This document shows, piece by piece, positions 17,746 through 26,781 of a DNA stretch of 64,000 nt. The stretch covers positions 1 through 64,000 of the forward strand of contig NZ_JHVL01000002.1 in assembly GCF_000620125.1 (NCBI RefSeq), given 5' to 3'. This stretch comes from Clostridiisalibacter paucivorans DSM 22131. Its GTDB lineage: Bacteria; Bacillota; Clostridia; Tissierellales; Clostridiisalibacteraceae. The notes beneath the pieces were generated by a model. It searched no databases, was not told the origin of the DNA, and worked only from the letters and a program-made list of their open reading frames with translations. Every line of letters starts with the position of its first letter. Positions within the stretch are counted from its first letter, which is position 1. The position numbers were made by a program, and so were the translations under genes.

Positions 17746-19848
17746 TTAATTTCCTCCCTTTAACTCCTTTAAATTTAACTTAGGATATTCTATTCTTTCA
17801 TGAAATATTCCAAACAGTACATTTAAAAAAGAATTTGCTATAATATTTAAATCTTTAAGAGTTAAATCACATTCATCTAATTGTCCATCATCTAATTTTG
17901 ACTTTATTATTTGTCTCACAAGGGCCTCTATCTTTCCCTTTGTAGGTTGTTGAATAGACCTTACTGCTGCTTCAACAGAATCTGCTATCATAATCAATGC
18001 AGCTTCTTTAGACTGAGGCTTAGGTCCACTATATCTAAAGCTATCCTCTTGAACTAAATCAGGATTTTCCCCATTCATAGCCTTGTGATAGAAAAAAGCC
18101 ACTAATGTATCACCATGATGCTCCTGTATTATATCTTTAATTACATTTGGTATCTTATACTTCTGGGCTAATTCTATACCGTCCTTTATATGACTAGTTA
18201 TTATTAATGTACTGAGACTAGGATTTATTTTGTCATGGGGATTATCTGAACCCAATTGGTTCTCCTTGAAAAAATAAGGCCTTTTTAATTTTCCTATATC
18301 ATGATAATATGCTCCCACCCTTACTACTAATGGATTACAATTTATAGCTTCTGCAGCATTTTCAGCTAAATTACCTACTATTATACTATGATGATATGTC
18401 CCTGGTGCTTCTAATAGCAATTTTTTCAATAATGGATTGTTTGGATTGGAAAGTTCTAACAGTTTTAATGGAGTAACTACAGAAAATACACCTTCCCAAA
18501 ATGGTAAAGACCCTATAGTTAAAACTGCACTAAAAACTCCATTTATTATTCCATATATACTATCTTTGATTATGTCTGTATATCCTAAATCTCCTATCAA
18601 TCCAAAGGTAATGATACTTATAACATTAACTAAACTTATTAACAATCCTGTCAAAAAAATATTATGTCTTTGATTTGCATAAACTACCCCTATCGCTCCT
18701 ACTGTACCGCCTATTATACACATTGTAACCACATTTATATCATTTCCTGTAATAACACCTAATAAAATAGATATAATGAAATTTATCAATACAGATAATT
18801 TAGGATTTATCAGTATGGATATCAGCATTGCAGCAGCAGATATAGGCATCAAATATGGTGATATATTATATATAGCCTTAGATATTATAAGGGCACCTAG
18901 TATTATTATTGCCAAAATTGTTATTTTTTTGGTGTTTTTTAGTATATCTTTATCCAATACAAATAAATATCCTATAATTATGGCCTGAAATATAAGTACT
19001 AATAAAAAGCCACCTGCTATTAATTTAATATCTGTGCCATCATTTGCCCTTAATATACCTGCTTTTTTTACTAAATCTAAAGTCTTCTGAGTTATTTTTT
19101 CTCCTTTAGATACAATCAATGCTCCTTCTTTTATAATAACAGGGTCTATGCTCTCTGATGCCTCTTGTCTTTTGGATTGAGTAGTTTCAAAGTCTAAAAA
19201 CTTATTGGGTTTTAACGTCTTATGAACTATATCTTGTCCTATTATTTTAATATCTGATGGTAAATCATCCAAACTATTAAAAACCTTTGATATATTTTCT
19301 TTCTCATATTCTAACTCTTCTTCCTTTATACCTAAGGCCATAAAAGGGTTTATTATATCATATACAATGTAGTTCTCTAATTTTTTCAATACTTCTATAT
19401 CTTCATTTAACAATGTCTTATAGTTATTGTCAGTGAGTTTAAATTCAAAATTATTCTTTAAATAATCAATGGCTAATGCCTGATCTCCTTCTGCTTCTTG
19501 CTTGAAATCATATATATATTTAAATAGCCCTTTTATTTGATTTTTTATCTTCACCGATACTGCTGGATTCACTTCATATACAGGTTCTATCTCATTCATC
19601 GCTTCTTCTTTTAACCTGTTTGTAGCCTCTTCATCTACTATCTCTTTAGTAGCTCTTATGTTTTCTACAGCTATTTCTCCAGGTTTTAGCACTATTTTTG
19701 CTGACATAATATTGGAAACTACTATAATAGACAATAAAACAGTAAATACAATGTATATTATAGCTTGTCTAACCAATGTTTTATTAAATAAATTATGCAA
19801 TTTACTATTTTTATATTTTTCCCCTATTATTTTATTTATTAAAGGCAT
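17746..19848 (-). CDS. pgpH: 7TM-HD family protein, probable c-di-AMP phosphodiesterase PgpH
   Basis: PgpH (YqfF) degrades cyclic di-AMP, the messenger controlling potassium and osmotic balance. The 700-residue protein has one N-terminal membrane helix, an extracellular 7TMR-HD domain (about residues 50-270), seven membrane helices (about 275-470) and a cytoplasmic HD domain with LLEAPGTYHHSI and YYHDIGKLKRP. The length and order match the family. It lies between phoH and ybeY, the conserved place for it. Confidence 0.93.
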   Translation of the reverse strand: MPLINKIIGEKYKNSKLHNLFNKTLVRQAIIYIVFTVLLSIIVVSNIMSAKIVLKPGEIAVENIRATKEIVDEEATNRLKEEAMNEIEPVYEVNPAVSVKIKNQIKGLFKYIYDFKQEAEGDQALAIDYLKNNFEFKLTDNNYKTLLNEDIEVLKKLENYIVYDIINPFMALGIKEEELEYEKENISKVFNSLDDLPSDIKIIGQDIVHKTLKPNKFLDFETTQSKRQEASESIDPVIIKEGALIVSKGEKITQKTLDLVKKAGILRANDGTDIKLIAGGFLLVLIFQAIIIGYLFVLDKDILKNTKKITILAIIILGALIISKAIYNISPYLMPISAAAMLISILINPKLSVLINFIISILLGVITGNDINVVTMCIIGGTVGAIGVVYANQRHNIFLTGLLISLVNVISIITFGLIGDLGYTDIIKDSIYGIINGVFSAVLTIGSLPFWEGVFSVVTPLKLLELSNPNNPLLKKLLLEAPGTYHHSIIVGNLAENAAEAINCNPLVVRVGAYYHDIGKLKRPYFFKENQLGSDNPHDKINPSLSTLIITSHIKDGIELAQKYKIPNVIKDIIQEHHGDTLVAFFYHKAMNGENPDLVQEDSFRYSGPKPQSKEAALIMIADSVEAAVRSIQQPTKGKIEALVRQIIKSKLDDGQLDECDLTLKDLNIIANSFLNVLFGIFHERIEYPKLNLKELKGGN

Positions 19849-19872
19849 ATTTATACCTCCATAAGCTAAAAA

Positions 19873-20832
19873 TTATTTTTTCTTCTTTTCAAATTTTTCA
19901 TATGCTTCTATTATTCGTTGCACTAGTCTATGTCTTACAACATCATTCTTGTCTAAATATATAAAATTTATACCTTTTATACTGTCTAATATCTTAGATA
20001 CCTGTTTTAATCCTGACACCTTTCCCTTTGGAAGATCTATTTGCGTTATATCTCCTGTAATAATGGCTCTAGATCCATAACCTAATCTTGTTAAAAACAT
20101 CTTCATTTGTTCTGGAGTAGTATTTTGAGCTTCATCCAATATCACAAACGATGAATCTAAAGTTCTTCCTCTCATATATGCCAATGGAGCTATTTCAATA
20201 AGTCCCCTTTCTTTATATTTCAGGTAACTCTCAGCTCCTAATATATCAAATAAAGCATCATGAAGTGGTCTTAAATATGGATCTACTTTGTCTTGAAGAT
20301 CTCCAGGTAAAAAACCTAGCTTTTCACCTGCTTCTACTGCTGGTCTTGTCAATATTATTCTATCTACTTCTTTATTTTTAAAGCTATTTATAGCCATAGC
20401 TACTGCAAGATATGTTTTCCCTGTTCCTGCTGGTCCTATCCCAAATACTATATCATTATTTTTTATAGCATTTACGTATCTTCTTTGTCCTAATGTTTTT
20501 GGCTTCAAAGTTTTACCTGATGCAGTTACACATATTATATCATTTAATAAATCTTTTATCTTTTCTTCTTGTCCCTGACTTACTAAATTTATACTATATC
20601 TTATTGTCTGCTTAGTAAGTTTCCCTTCCTTTTCAATTATATCTATCAATTTATTTATCAATTTTTCCGCAATAGTTACATTATTCTCTGGGCCTATTAT
20701 TCTTATCTCACCGTCTCTAGATATTATATTAACATCCAATTCTCCTTCTATCATTTTTATATTTTCATCGAAATTTCCAAATAAAATTTTTGTGAAATCT
20801 TCTCCTGTGATTTCAATTCTCTTTTCTTCCAA
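19873..20832 (-). CDS. phoH: PhoH-like ATPase
   Basis: This is a cytoplasmic P-loop ATPase of the PhoH family, linked to RNA metabolism but poorly defined. The 319-residue protein has an N-terminal KH-like part, Walker A GPAGTGKTYLA near residue 140, Walker B VILDEAQN and the ITGDITQID motif. The start is TTG with GGGAGG seven bases upstream. It lies between yqfD and pgpH in the conserved cluster. Confidence 0.95.
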   Translation of the reverse strand: MEEKRIEITGEDFTKILFGNFDENIKMIEGELDVNIISRDGEIRIIGPENNVTIAEKLINKLIDIIEKEGKLTKQTIRYSINLVSQGQEEKIKDLLNDIICVTASGKTLKPKTLGQRRYVNAIKNNDIVFGIGPAGTGKTYLAVAMAINSFKNKEVDRIILTRPAVEAGEKLGFLPGDLQDKVDPYLRPLHDALFDILGAESYLKYKERGLIEIAPLAYMRGRTLDSSFVILDEAQNTTPEQMKMFLTRLGYGSRAIITGDITQIDLPKGKVSGLKQVSKILDSIKGINFIYLDKNDVVRHRLVQRIIEAYEKFEKKKK

Positions 20833-20854
20833 TCTTTATCCTCCCTTTATAAAT

Positions 20855-22039
20855 TTATGGTATTTTATTTTCTACAACTATATCTTCTATAACTTCTATT
20901 ATAACATGTGCCTCCAATACATCTTCTTCTGTAAAAAAATTCACTTCCTTAGAAACAATTTTAGCTTCATCAGGTATTTCCTTTATTATTTTTTCCGTTC
21001 CTTTAACTGATGATTCTTTTTTTATAGCATCTATATTTTGTTTGTATCTCTTAACTTCCAGTTCTCTATATTCATGTACAATAATATCTATGGGCAATTT
21101 TATAAATCCTTTATCAGGAATATTATTTGCTCTTATCACTTCTCTATACTCTTTAAATGGAATTTCTCCATTCATAAGCATTATTCTTTTTTCTCCCAAC
21201 TTTAATTCCTTAACAGTATATTTTTTCCCTGTTTCAGTCTTTAGTACTCTAAAAATAGGCTCTTTAATTACTGCCCTATAAAGTGTTCTTCCTAACACTT
21301 CTCCTTCTGCATGGACAAACAAAGGTTCTTCCATTGTCTCATCGCTAATAATTCCTGATATTAAAGGTTCACCCTTCTCTACTACATCCCCTTTTTTTAC
21401 CAATGCCTTTCCCTGCTTAGCTACTATTTTTTCAATTACTGCCTTTTTTTTAGCTACAAGGCTACATGGAGTTTCATCGTCTAATGCTTTTGATATATCT
21501 GATCTTTTTTTAGCATTTATAACCAATCTAACTCCATTTATTTCACCATGGGCATATGATAGTTCTTCTATATCTCTCAAAATATTTGCATCTATTCTGT
21601 CTATATTGATATCTGACTTTCTAATACCTGGTTTAATATCCATTTCATAGAGATATTGTAATAGTTTCTGTTCATCTATATTATCTGAGCTTTCTATGTC
21701 TATTACCCATATAAAAGAAGTTAAAAAAAACAGGGTAATCATAGAAAGAAAGAAACCCAATACCATTGCTTTTCTAGACTTTAATCTATGAATCAAAAAA
21801 GGATAACCCTTTTTTTCTACAACTTCAACCTTACATCCTATATTTTCAATAATAGACTTCATCTTTTTATATGATTTAACTCCTATTTTTGCCTGCAATA
21901 TGGTATACTCTATTCTTTCAATATCCCACAGATATAACCCTTTATAAACAGCCATATTTATGAATCTTTCAAGGGTTAGCCCCTCAATTTTAATAATAAC
22001 ATATCCACGAAAATAATTCCATATTCTTATAACTAGCAA
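20855..22039 (-). CDS. yqfD: Sporulation protein YqfD
   Basis: YqfD is a sporulation membrane protein made in the mother cell in Bacillus. The 394-residue protein has a cytoplasmic N-terminus, one membrane helix at about residues 92-112 (MVLGFFLSMITLFFLTSFIW), then a long POTRA/beta-rich extracytoplasmic part with paired lysines. The start is TTG 22039 with AGGGGTG nine bases upstream; no ATG is available before the conserved region. It follows yqfC by 13 bases. Confidence 0.93.
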   Translation of the reverse strand: MLVIRIWNYFRGYVIIKIEGLTLERFINMAVYKGLYLWDIERIEYTILQAKIGVKSYKKMKSIIENIGCKVEVVEKKGYPFLIHRLKSRKAMVLGFFLSMITLFFLTSFIWVIDIESSDNIDEQKLLQYLYEMDIKPGIRKSDINIDRIDANILRDIEELSYAHGEINGVRLVINAKKRSDISKALDDETPCSLVAKKKAVIEKIVAKQGKALVKKGDVVEKGEPLISGIISDETMEEPLFVHAEGEVLGRTLYRAVIKEPIFRVLKTETGKKYTVKELKLGEKRIMLMNGEIPFKEYREVIRANNIPDKGFIKLPIDIIVHEYRELEVKRYKQNIDAIKKESSVKGTEKIIKEIPDEAKIVSKEVNFFTEEDVLEAHVIIEVIEDIVVENKIP

Positions 22040-22052
22040 GAGATTTTCACCC

Positions 22053-22319
22053 CTAGTCTATATACTCTATCTTTTTAATTTCACCACTTATGACTATTTC
22101 TTCTTCAATAATACTCCTTATTATCATATTATTACCATACACTTTAACCACAACCCCATTCCCTTTTACCCTTATAATGTCTTTACTATACTCTAATACT
22201 CCTTTATGATTTTCTATATTTAATTGTAACTTTCCTACCAATGTTATTTTAGGCAAATCTAAAACTATATCCCTCGGGAGCTCTAGAGCCTCTGTAAAAG
22301 CATATTTTATTTTATTCAT
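22053..22319 (-). CDS. yqfC: Sporulation protein YqfC
   Basis: The 88-residue YabP/YqfC-family protein is built of beta strands, with LDLPKITLVGKLQLNIENHKG near the start and VVKVYGNNMIIRSI later. YabP/YqfC proteins are made in the mother cell and linked to coat or engulfment functions. The gene directly precedes yqfD, the usual sporulation pair. A strong AGGGGGAAATAG ribosome site precedes the ATG. The 260-base gap upstream should hold a sporulation promoter, but I could not fix a clear one. Confidence 0.93.
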   Translation of the reverse strand: MNKIKYAFTEALELPRDIVLDLPKITLVGKLQLNIENHKGVLEYSKDIIRVKGNGVVVKVYGNNMIIRSIIEEEIVISGEIKKIEYID

Positions 22320-22470
22320 TTCTATTTCCCCCTAAATATAGTTTAAACACTCCATATATTAAATCTATGATTATTAAAATAATCCTATGCATATATTCAA
22401 AAAAAATACAGCCCTTATAATTAAGCTGAAGATTGTTGACACATATACAGTTATGGCAAAGGCATAAAAT
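22320..22470. other. Non-coding region upstream of yqfC
   Basis: About 150 AT-rich bases lie between yqfC and repeat copy 2. I looked for sigma-E-type elements and found only weak ones, such as a CATAGATT about 60 bases before the yqfC ATG. No reading frame of interest is visible. Confidence 0.4.
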
Positions 22471-22568
22471 AAAAGTTAGTAGTCAGTAGTAAATAGTTAT
22501 TAGTTTAATGATAGAATACTATGGATTCTATCATTAACTACTAACTACTAGCTACGAACTACTAACTC
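22468..22568. repeat. TAGTAGT-rich imperfect palindromic repeat, copy 2
   Basis: The outer left arm AGTTAGTAGTCAGTAGTAAA is mirrored by CTACTAGCTACGAACTACTA on the right. The inner part forms a strong stem of TAATGATAGAAT with ATTCTATCATTA. It lies just after the stop codon of the floA-linked hypothetical gene, so it would end that operon on the minus strand. This is the most symmetric of the three copies. Confidence 0.8.
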
Positions 22569-22579
22569 TCTTACTTATA

Positions 22580-23104
22580 TTATTCTTTTATCCTCATACT
22601 CTTAGGTTTAGACAATATCTCTGACATTATTATTCCTTTAATTAATGCATCAGAGGAAAAATCTAAATCTATCTGTGTACCAATTTCTCCATTTTTGATT
22701 TCATCTTTTATAGACTCCCCATATATTGACTCATCTTTAACATCAGATGTTCTATATTTCTCTTTTCCCAGGGTTTTATCCTCTTTTGCAATTTTAAAAT
22801 CATCTTCATATTCTACTAATTCTTCTACTTTTTTATTATCTTTTATTCCTTTATCTTTTTCTTTCAAATTATCTAATTCAGAATTTATTGTATCTGTTAT
22901 TTGTTCAAATATACTCTTTTTATTAGATTTTTGTTTTAAATTTTCTTCCCTATTTTTTCTATCTCTTGGTTCAATCTTGTTTACTGATACACTCTGGTTC
23001 CTCTTTTTATTTCTTTCATCTATTTTCTTTTTTTGATCTAAACTTTTCTTTACTAGAGGAATCCCTATAATTGCTAAAAAACTAAGAATATCGCCAAAGT
23101 CCAT
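22580..23104 (-). CDS. Hypothetical protein downstream of floA
   Basis: I do not recognise this 174-residue protein. Residues 4-18 (GDILSFLAIIGIPLVKK) are a short hydrophobic anchor and the rest is highly charged, Lys/Glu/Asp-rich and probably disordered or coiled coil, ending DALIKGIIMSEILSKPKSMRIKE, where a second amphipathic segment may sit. ATG 23104 has GGAGAGGG eight bases upstream. It follows floA by 22 bases in the nfeD-floA operon, which suggests a role at the flotillin membrane scaffold. That is inference from position only. Confidence 0.7.
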   Translation of the reverse strand: MDFGDILSFLAIIGIPLVKKSLDQKKKIDERNKKRNQSVSVNKIEPRDRKNREENLKQKSNKKSIFEQITDTINSELDNLKEKDKGIKDNKKVEELVEYEDDFKIAKEDKTLGKEKYRTSDVKDESIYGESIKDEIKNGEIGTQIDLDFSSDALIKGIIMSEILSKPKSMRIKE

Positions 23105-23126
23105 AATAATCACCCTCTCCGATTAT

Positions 23127-24122
23127 CTATTTATCTTTTTTTTCTTCATTTGAGTCAGACTTTGGTACTCTTGATATTGCATTCCTCATATCTGTATCAG
23201 CTAATATATTCTTCATATTATAATAATCCATTACACCTAATTTACCTTCATTTAATGCTTTAGATAATGCCAATGGCACTTGAGCCTCCGCTTCAATAAC
23301 TTTAGCCCTCATAGATTGAACTTCTGCCTTCATTTCTTGCTCCTTAGCTACTGCCATAGCTCTTCTTTCCTCTGCCTTGGCTTGAGCAATCCTCTTATCG
23401 GCTTCTGCTTGATCCGTCTGCAATTGTGCCCCTATATTCCTTCCGACATCCACATCTGCTATATCGATGGATAGTATTTCAAAGGCTGTGCCTGCGTCTA
23501 GTCCTTTATCCAAGACATTTTTTGATATGTCATCGGGATTTTCTAACACCTTTTTATGACTCCCTGCACTACCTACCGTTGTAACTATTCCTTCTCCAAC
23601 TCTAGCTATTATTGTTTCTTCTCCAGCTCCTCCAACTAGTCTTTCTATATTAGCTCTCACAGTAACCCTAGCTTTAACCATTACCTCTATACCATCTTTT
23701 GCTACAGCCGCAACCTTAGGTGTCTCTATAACTTTAGGGTTTACACTCACTTGTACAGCCTCTAATACACTTCTACCTGCCAAATCTATAGCTGCAGCTC
23801 TTTCAAATGGCAACTCTATATTAGCCCTTTGAGCAGCTATCAATGCATCTACAACTGTATTTACATTTCCTCCCGCTAAATAATGGGCTTCAAGTTTATC
23901 AACGCCTATATCAAGACCTGCCTTAGTAGCCTTTATAAGAGGATTTACTATTCTTGAAGGAATTACCCTCCTAAACCTCATTCCAACTAAAGTAAATAAC
24001 CCTATTTTAACTCCTGAAAAATAAGCTGTAATCCATAATCCTACTGGAATAAAACTAAATAATAATGCTAAAAGCACCAAAGCAACTACTGCAATAACTA
24101 CTACAAATACAAATCCAGGCAT
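23127..24122 (-). CDS. floA: Flotillin-like membrane scaffold protein FloA
   Basis: FloA organises functional membrane microdomains. The 331-residue protein begins with a hydrophobic membrane hairpin (about residues 3-30 and 30-50), followed by a long SPFH-like core ([32 protein letters not shown]) and an Ala/Glu/Lys helical region ([30 protein letters not shown] region). It follows nfeD by 49 bases, matching the yqeZ-yqfA pair of B. subtilis. Confidence 0.95.
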   Translation of the reverse strand: MPGFVFVVVIAVVALVLLALLFSFIPVGLWITAYFSGVKIGLFTLVGMRFRRVIPSRIVNPLIKATKAGLDIGVDKLEAHYLAGGNVNTVVDALIAAQRANIELPFERAAAIDLAGRSVLEAVQVSVNPKVIETPKVAAVAKDGIEVMVKARVTVRANIERLVGGAGEETIIARVGEGIVTTVGSAGSHKKVLENPDDISKNVLDKGLDAGTAFEILSIDIADVDVGRNIGAQLQTDQAEADKRIAQAKAEERRAMAVAKEQEMKAEVQSMRAKVIEAEAQVPLALSKALNEGKLGVMDYYNMKNILADTDMRNAISRVPKSDSNEEKKDK

Positions 24123-24171
24123 ATTTAAACCTCCTTATTTTTATTTTAAATATTTATTTAACATAAATACT

Positions 24172-25464
24172 TTAATCAATTTTTCTTACTATTATCTTGG
24201 AACCCTCTATCTTAACAACCTTGACCTTACTATTCTTAGCTATAAATCCTCCCTCTGAAACTACATCTAACCTTATGTCATCTATCAATATAGTTCCTGC
24301 AGGTCTTAAAGTAGTCAGTGTTAATCCTTCTTTGCCTACATATGAGGCTTTCACTTGATTACTTGTATACCCCTTTTTATTTTCTTGTTTAGTAGATAAT
24401 ATTATCCTATCTAAATAAGGATTTTTAGGTCCATATTTTATTAATAATACTGCCGCAATAATAGCAAGAATTACTGCAAAGGCTAAAGACATTATTGCTG
24501 TTTCTATTGAACTCGATGCCATTATTACACTTAAAACCACACTTATAATACCACCAATACCTGGTATCCCAAATCCTGGTGCAACAGCCTCTACAAGGAG
24601 CAATATGAGACCTACTACAAATAATATTACTGCACCCCAATTAGAGTTTCCTGCTAGCATATTCCCACCGAAGAACAGTGCAAAGGCTAATAATCCAATA
24701 GTTCCCCCTACACCAAATCCAGGTGTCAATATTTCAATTACAAAGCCAATGAATCCTATTGCCAATATAGCTGCTGCAACATAAGGGTTTACTACTATTT
24801 CAGCAATTTTAATCTGTAAATCCTTTTCTATTGGTTTTATCTCCTCATAGTCTAAATTGAGTTTCTTTAATACCTGATTATAATTATTTGCTATAGCATC
24901 TGCAAAACCTAAATCATAGGCCCATTTATGTCCTAAATTCAAAAGGTCCCCTTCTTTAACTATGCCCTCTATCTCTATATCTTTATCTGCCATAGCTGCA
25001 ACCAATTCTGAATCTCTCCCATTCTGTTCCGCAGTTGTTCTAAGCCATGTTACCCACATAGACATAACCTTTTCTGTATTAGGTATAGTTTCTGCAGAAC
25101 CTATGCTGGCTCCTTCAGCCATTACTATATAATCATTTGATATAGTAATTAAAACTCCAGCTGACTCTGCCTTTTTATTGACAAATGCTATTGTAGGTAT
25201 CTCTAATGACATGATAGATTCCTTTATTTTTTCTGCTTCAGATATAAGACCTCCATACGTATCTATTTCAAATATAACTGCAGATACATTTTTATTTTTA
25301 ATATTTTCTAATTGGGTGTTTACAAATTGGGATGTTGCTTTATTTATCTCTCCTGTAATAGGTATTACATATACATCTCCATCATTTTCAGCAAAACCAA
25401 AACTACTGACTAATATCATAACTACAATTATTATATAAACCTTTCCAAAATTTCTTCTAAGCAC
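24172..25464 (-). CDS. Long-form NfeD protein (serine-protease-like + membrane + OB domain)
   Basis: The 430-residue NfeD1b-type protein has a signal peptide (to about residue 25, VSSFGFA), a ClpP-like extracytoplasmic domain (IPITGEINKATSQFV, EIDTYGGLISEAEKIKESI, ASIGSAETIP), four or more membrane helices (about 225-345) and a C-terminal OB fold (YVGKEGLTLTTLRPAGTILI). Such proteins partner flotillin-type FloA. The start is GTG with GGAGGTG upstream. A sigma-A promoter lies at 25,498-25,527, so this is the first gene of nfeD-floA-hypothetical. Confidence 0.92.
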   Translation of the reverse strand: MLRRNFGKVYIIIVVMILVSSFGFAENDGDVYVIPITGEINKATSQFVNTQLENIKNKNVSAVIFEIDTYGGLISEAEKIKESIMSLEIPTIAFVNKKAESAGVLITISNDYIVMAEGASIGSAETIPNTEKVMSMWVTWLRTTAEQNGRDSELVAAMADKDIEIEGIVKEGDLLNLGHKWAYDLGFADAIANNYNQVLKKLNLDYEEIKPIEKDLQIKIAEIVVNPYVAAAILAIGFIGFVIEILTPGFGVGGTIGLLAFALFFGGNMLAGNSNWGAVILFVVGLILLLVEAVAPGFGIPGIGGIISVVLSVIMASSSIETAIMSLAFAVILAIIAAVLLIKYGPKNPYLDRIILSTKQENKKGYTSNQVKASYVGKEGLTLTTLRPAGTILIDDIRLDVVSEGGFIAKNSKVKVVKIEGSKIIVRKID

Positions 25465-25497
25465 TATGTCACCTCCATTCTTCTCCTATGCTATTAT

Positions 25498-25527
25498 TTT
25501 ATACCCTTTTTATTAAAATATCATCAA
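25498..25527 (-). promoter_or_regulatory. Sigma-A promoter before nfeD-floA
   Basis: On the minus strand TTGATG (25522-25527), an 18-base spacer and TATAAA (25498-25503) precede the nfeD ribosome site by about 30 bases. Confidence 0.55.
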
Positions 25528-25617
25528 ATAATTATATTCTACAAAAAATATTATTTTTTTAATATAGGTACCAGGCCTTAAGTCTTTACAAATAACTTGA
25601 AAATAACACAATCATTA

Positions 25618-25648
25618 AAAAGCCTGAATACAAAGTATCCAGGCTTTT
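25618..25648 (-). terminator. Terminator after rpsU-yqeY
   Basis: A 14-base stem (AAAAGCCTGAATAC with GTATCCAGGCTTTT, one mismatch or wobble) and a three-base loop are followed on the minus strand by TTTTTAATG. It lies two bases after the yqeY stop codon. Confidence 0.9.
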
Positions 25649-25649
25649 A

Positions 25650-26093
25650 CTAGTTCAAATGTTGCCTTACAATCTTATTGACCATACTTCCATCTGCCTT
25701 ACCTTTTATCTTAGGCATCATCTTGCCCATAATCTTACCCATATCTTTCATATCTTTTGCTCCAACTTCATCTATGACTTCTTTTACCATTATAGAAAGC
25801 TCTTCTTCAGTTAATTGTTCAGGTAAGTATTCCATAAGGATCTCTATTTCTTTCTCAGCAGTCTGAACTAAATCTTCTCTATGGCCTTTTTGGAACTCTT
25901 CAATTGAATCTTTTTTCTGTTTAACTTGCTTAGATATAATATCTAAAATATCCTCATCTTTAAGCTCCACTCTATCATCAACTTCTCTTTGTTTAATAGA
26001 AGCTCTGACCATTGTGACAACATTTTTTTTAAGTTTATCTTTATTCTTCATGGACATTTTTAAGTCTTCCATCAGCTTCTCTTTGAGAGACAT
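25650..26093 (-). CDS. yqeY: GatB/YqeY domain protein
   Basis: The 147-residue protein is the stand-alone YqeY family, related to the tail domain of the amidotransferase GatB. It may act on tRNA, but no role is proven. Family marks are MSLKEKLMEDLKMSMKNKDK at the start, YLPEQLTEEEL in the middle and MGKIMGKMMPKIKGKADGS near the end. ATG 26093 follows GAGGTG by six bases. It is coupled to rpsU, as in B. subtilis. Confidence 0.95.
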   Translation of the reverse strand: MSLKEKLMEDLKMSMKNKDKLKKNVVTMVRASIKQREVDDRVELKDEDILDIISKQVKQKKDSIEEFQKGHREDLVQTAEKEIEILMEYLPEQLTEEELSIMVKEVIDEVGAKDMKDMGKIMGKMMPKIKGKADGSMVNKIVRQHLN

Positions 26094-26105
26094 CCACTTC
26101 ACCTC

Positions 26106-26288
26106 TTATCTTCTACGGCTGTTTTTTCTCTTAGCTGCTTCAGCTTTCTTTTTACGCCTTACACTAGGCTTTTCATAATGCTCTCTTTTTCTTGCTTCTG
26201 ACAAAACTCCACTTCTAGCACATTGTCTCTTGAATCTTCTTAAAGCATTATCTAAGGATTCATTGTCTCCAATTTTGATCTCTGTCAT
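26106..26288 (-). CDS. rpsU: 30S ribosomal protein S21
   Basis: This is the small basic 30S protein S21 of 60 residues, with the typical [20 protein letters not shown] core and a basic C-terminal tail ([17 protein letters not shown]). It lies before yqeY, with a good promoter about 50 bases upstream. Confidence 0.97.
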   Translation of the reverse strand: MTEIKIGDNESLDNALRRFKRQCARSGVLSEARKREHYEKPSVRRKKKAEAAKRKNSRRR

Positions 26289-26331
26289 CTACATCTCCCT
26301 CCCCTCTAGTACTGCAATTAGACCCTTAATT

Positions 26332-26360
26332 ATTCTACATTAAAACTGCCTATCTTGCAA
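26332..26360 (-). promoter_or_regulatory. Sigma-A promoter before rpsU-yqeY
   Basis: On the minus strand TTGCAA (26355-26360), a 17-base spacer and TAGAAT (26332-26337) stand about 45 bases before the rpsU start. Part of the HIT-gene tail is close by, but the spacing is ideal. Confidence 0.6.
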
Positions 26361-26374
26361 TAAATATATCTACA

Positions 26375-26719
26375 TTAGCCTGGAGGCCATTGAAGATTTC
26401 TTCCTCCTAATAAATGGAAGTGTAGGTGACCCACTGTCTGTCCCCCTTCTTTTCCACAGTTAGTAACTACTCTATATCCTCTATCAGATAAACCTTGTTC
26501 TTTGGCAATTTCCTTGATTTTAATATATATTTCTTTTATGATATCTATATTATTTTCATCCAAATGATTTAATGATTCAATATGTTCCTTAGGTATTACC
26601 AATATATGAGTTGGAGATTGGGGGTCAACATCATTAAAGGCCAATATTTTGTCATCTTCATATACTTTATCAGAAGGTATCTCACCATTGATTATTTTAC
26701 AAAATATACAATCTGTCAT
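26375..26719 (-). CDS. HIT-family nucleotide-binding hydrolase
   Basis: The 114-residue histidine-triad protein is of the HINT/PKCI type. It starts CIFCKIINGEIPSDKVYEDD, carries the conserved HILVIPKEHI, and ends with the triad HLHFHLLGG (His98, His100, His102). HINT enzymes cleave AMP from amines such as AMP-lysine, but the cellular substrate is unknown. ATG 26719 lies behind GGAGGTG. It follows mtaB by about 60 bases. Confidence 0.95.
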   Translation of the reverse strand: MTDCIFCKIINGEIPSDKVYEDDKILAFNDVDPQSPTHILVIPKEHIESLNHLDENNIDIIKEIYIKIKEIAKEQGLSDRGYRVVTNCGKEGGQTVGHLHFHLLGGRNLQWPPG

Positions 26720-26781
26720 ACCTATCACCTCCTCAACAGATATTCTTTGTAACTATATTCTATATTTTTTAAAAAAATCCT

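Noticed and set aside
22320-22470. Sigma-E promoter of yqfC-yqfD
   Set aside because: Expected by family knowledge, but the visible candidates match poorly in -35 sequence or spacing.
24425-24640. Cysteine-rich 71-codon frame inside nfeD
   Set aside because: It lies in another frame on the same strand within the hydrophobic part of the NfeD gene and has no start signals.
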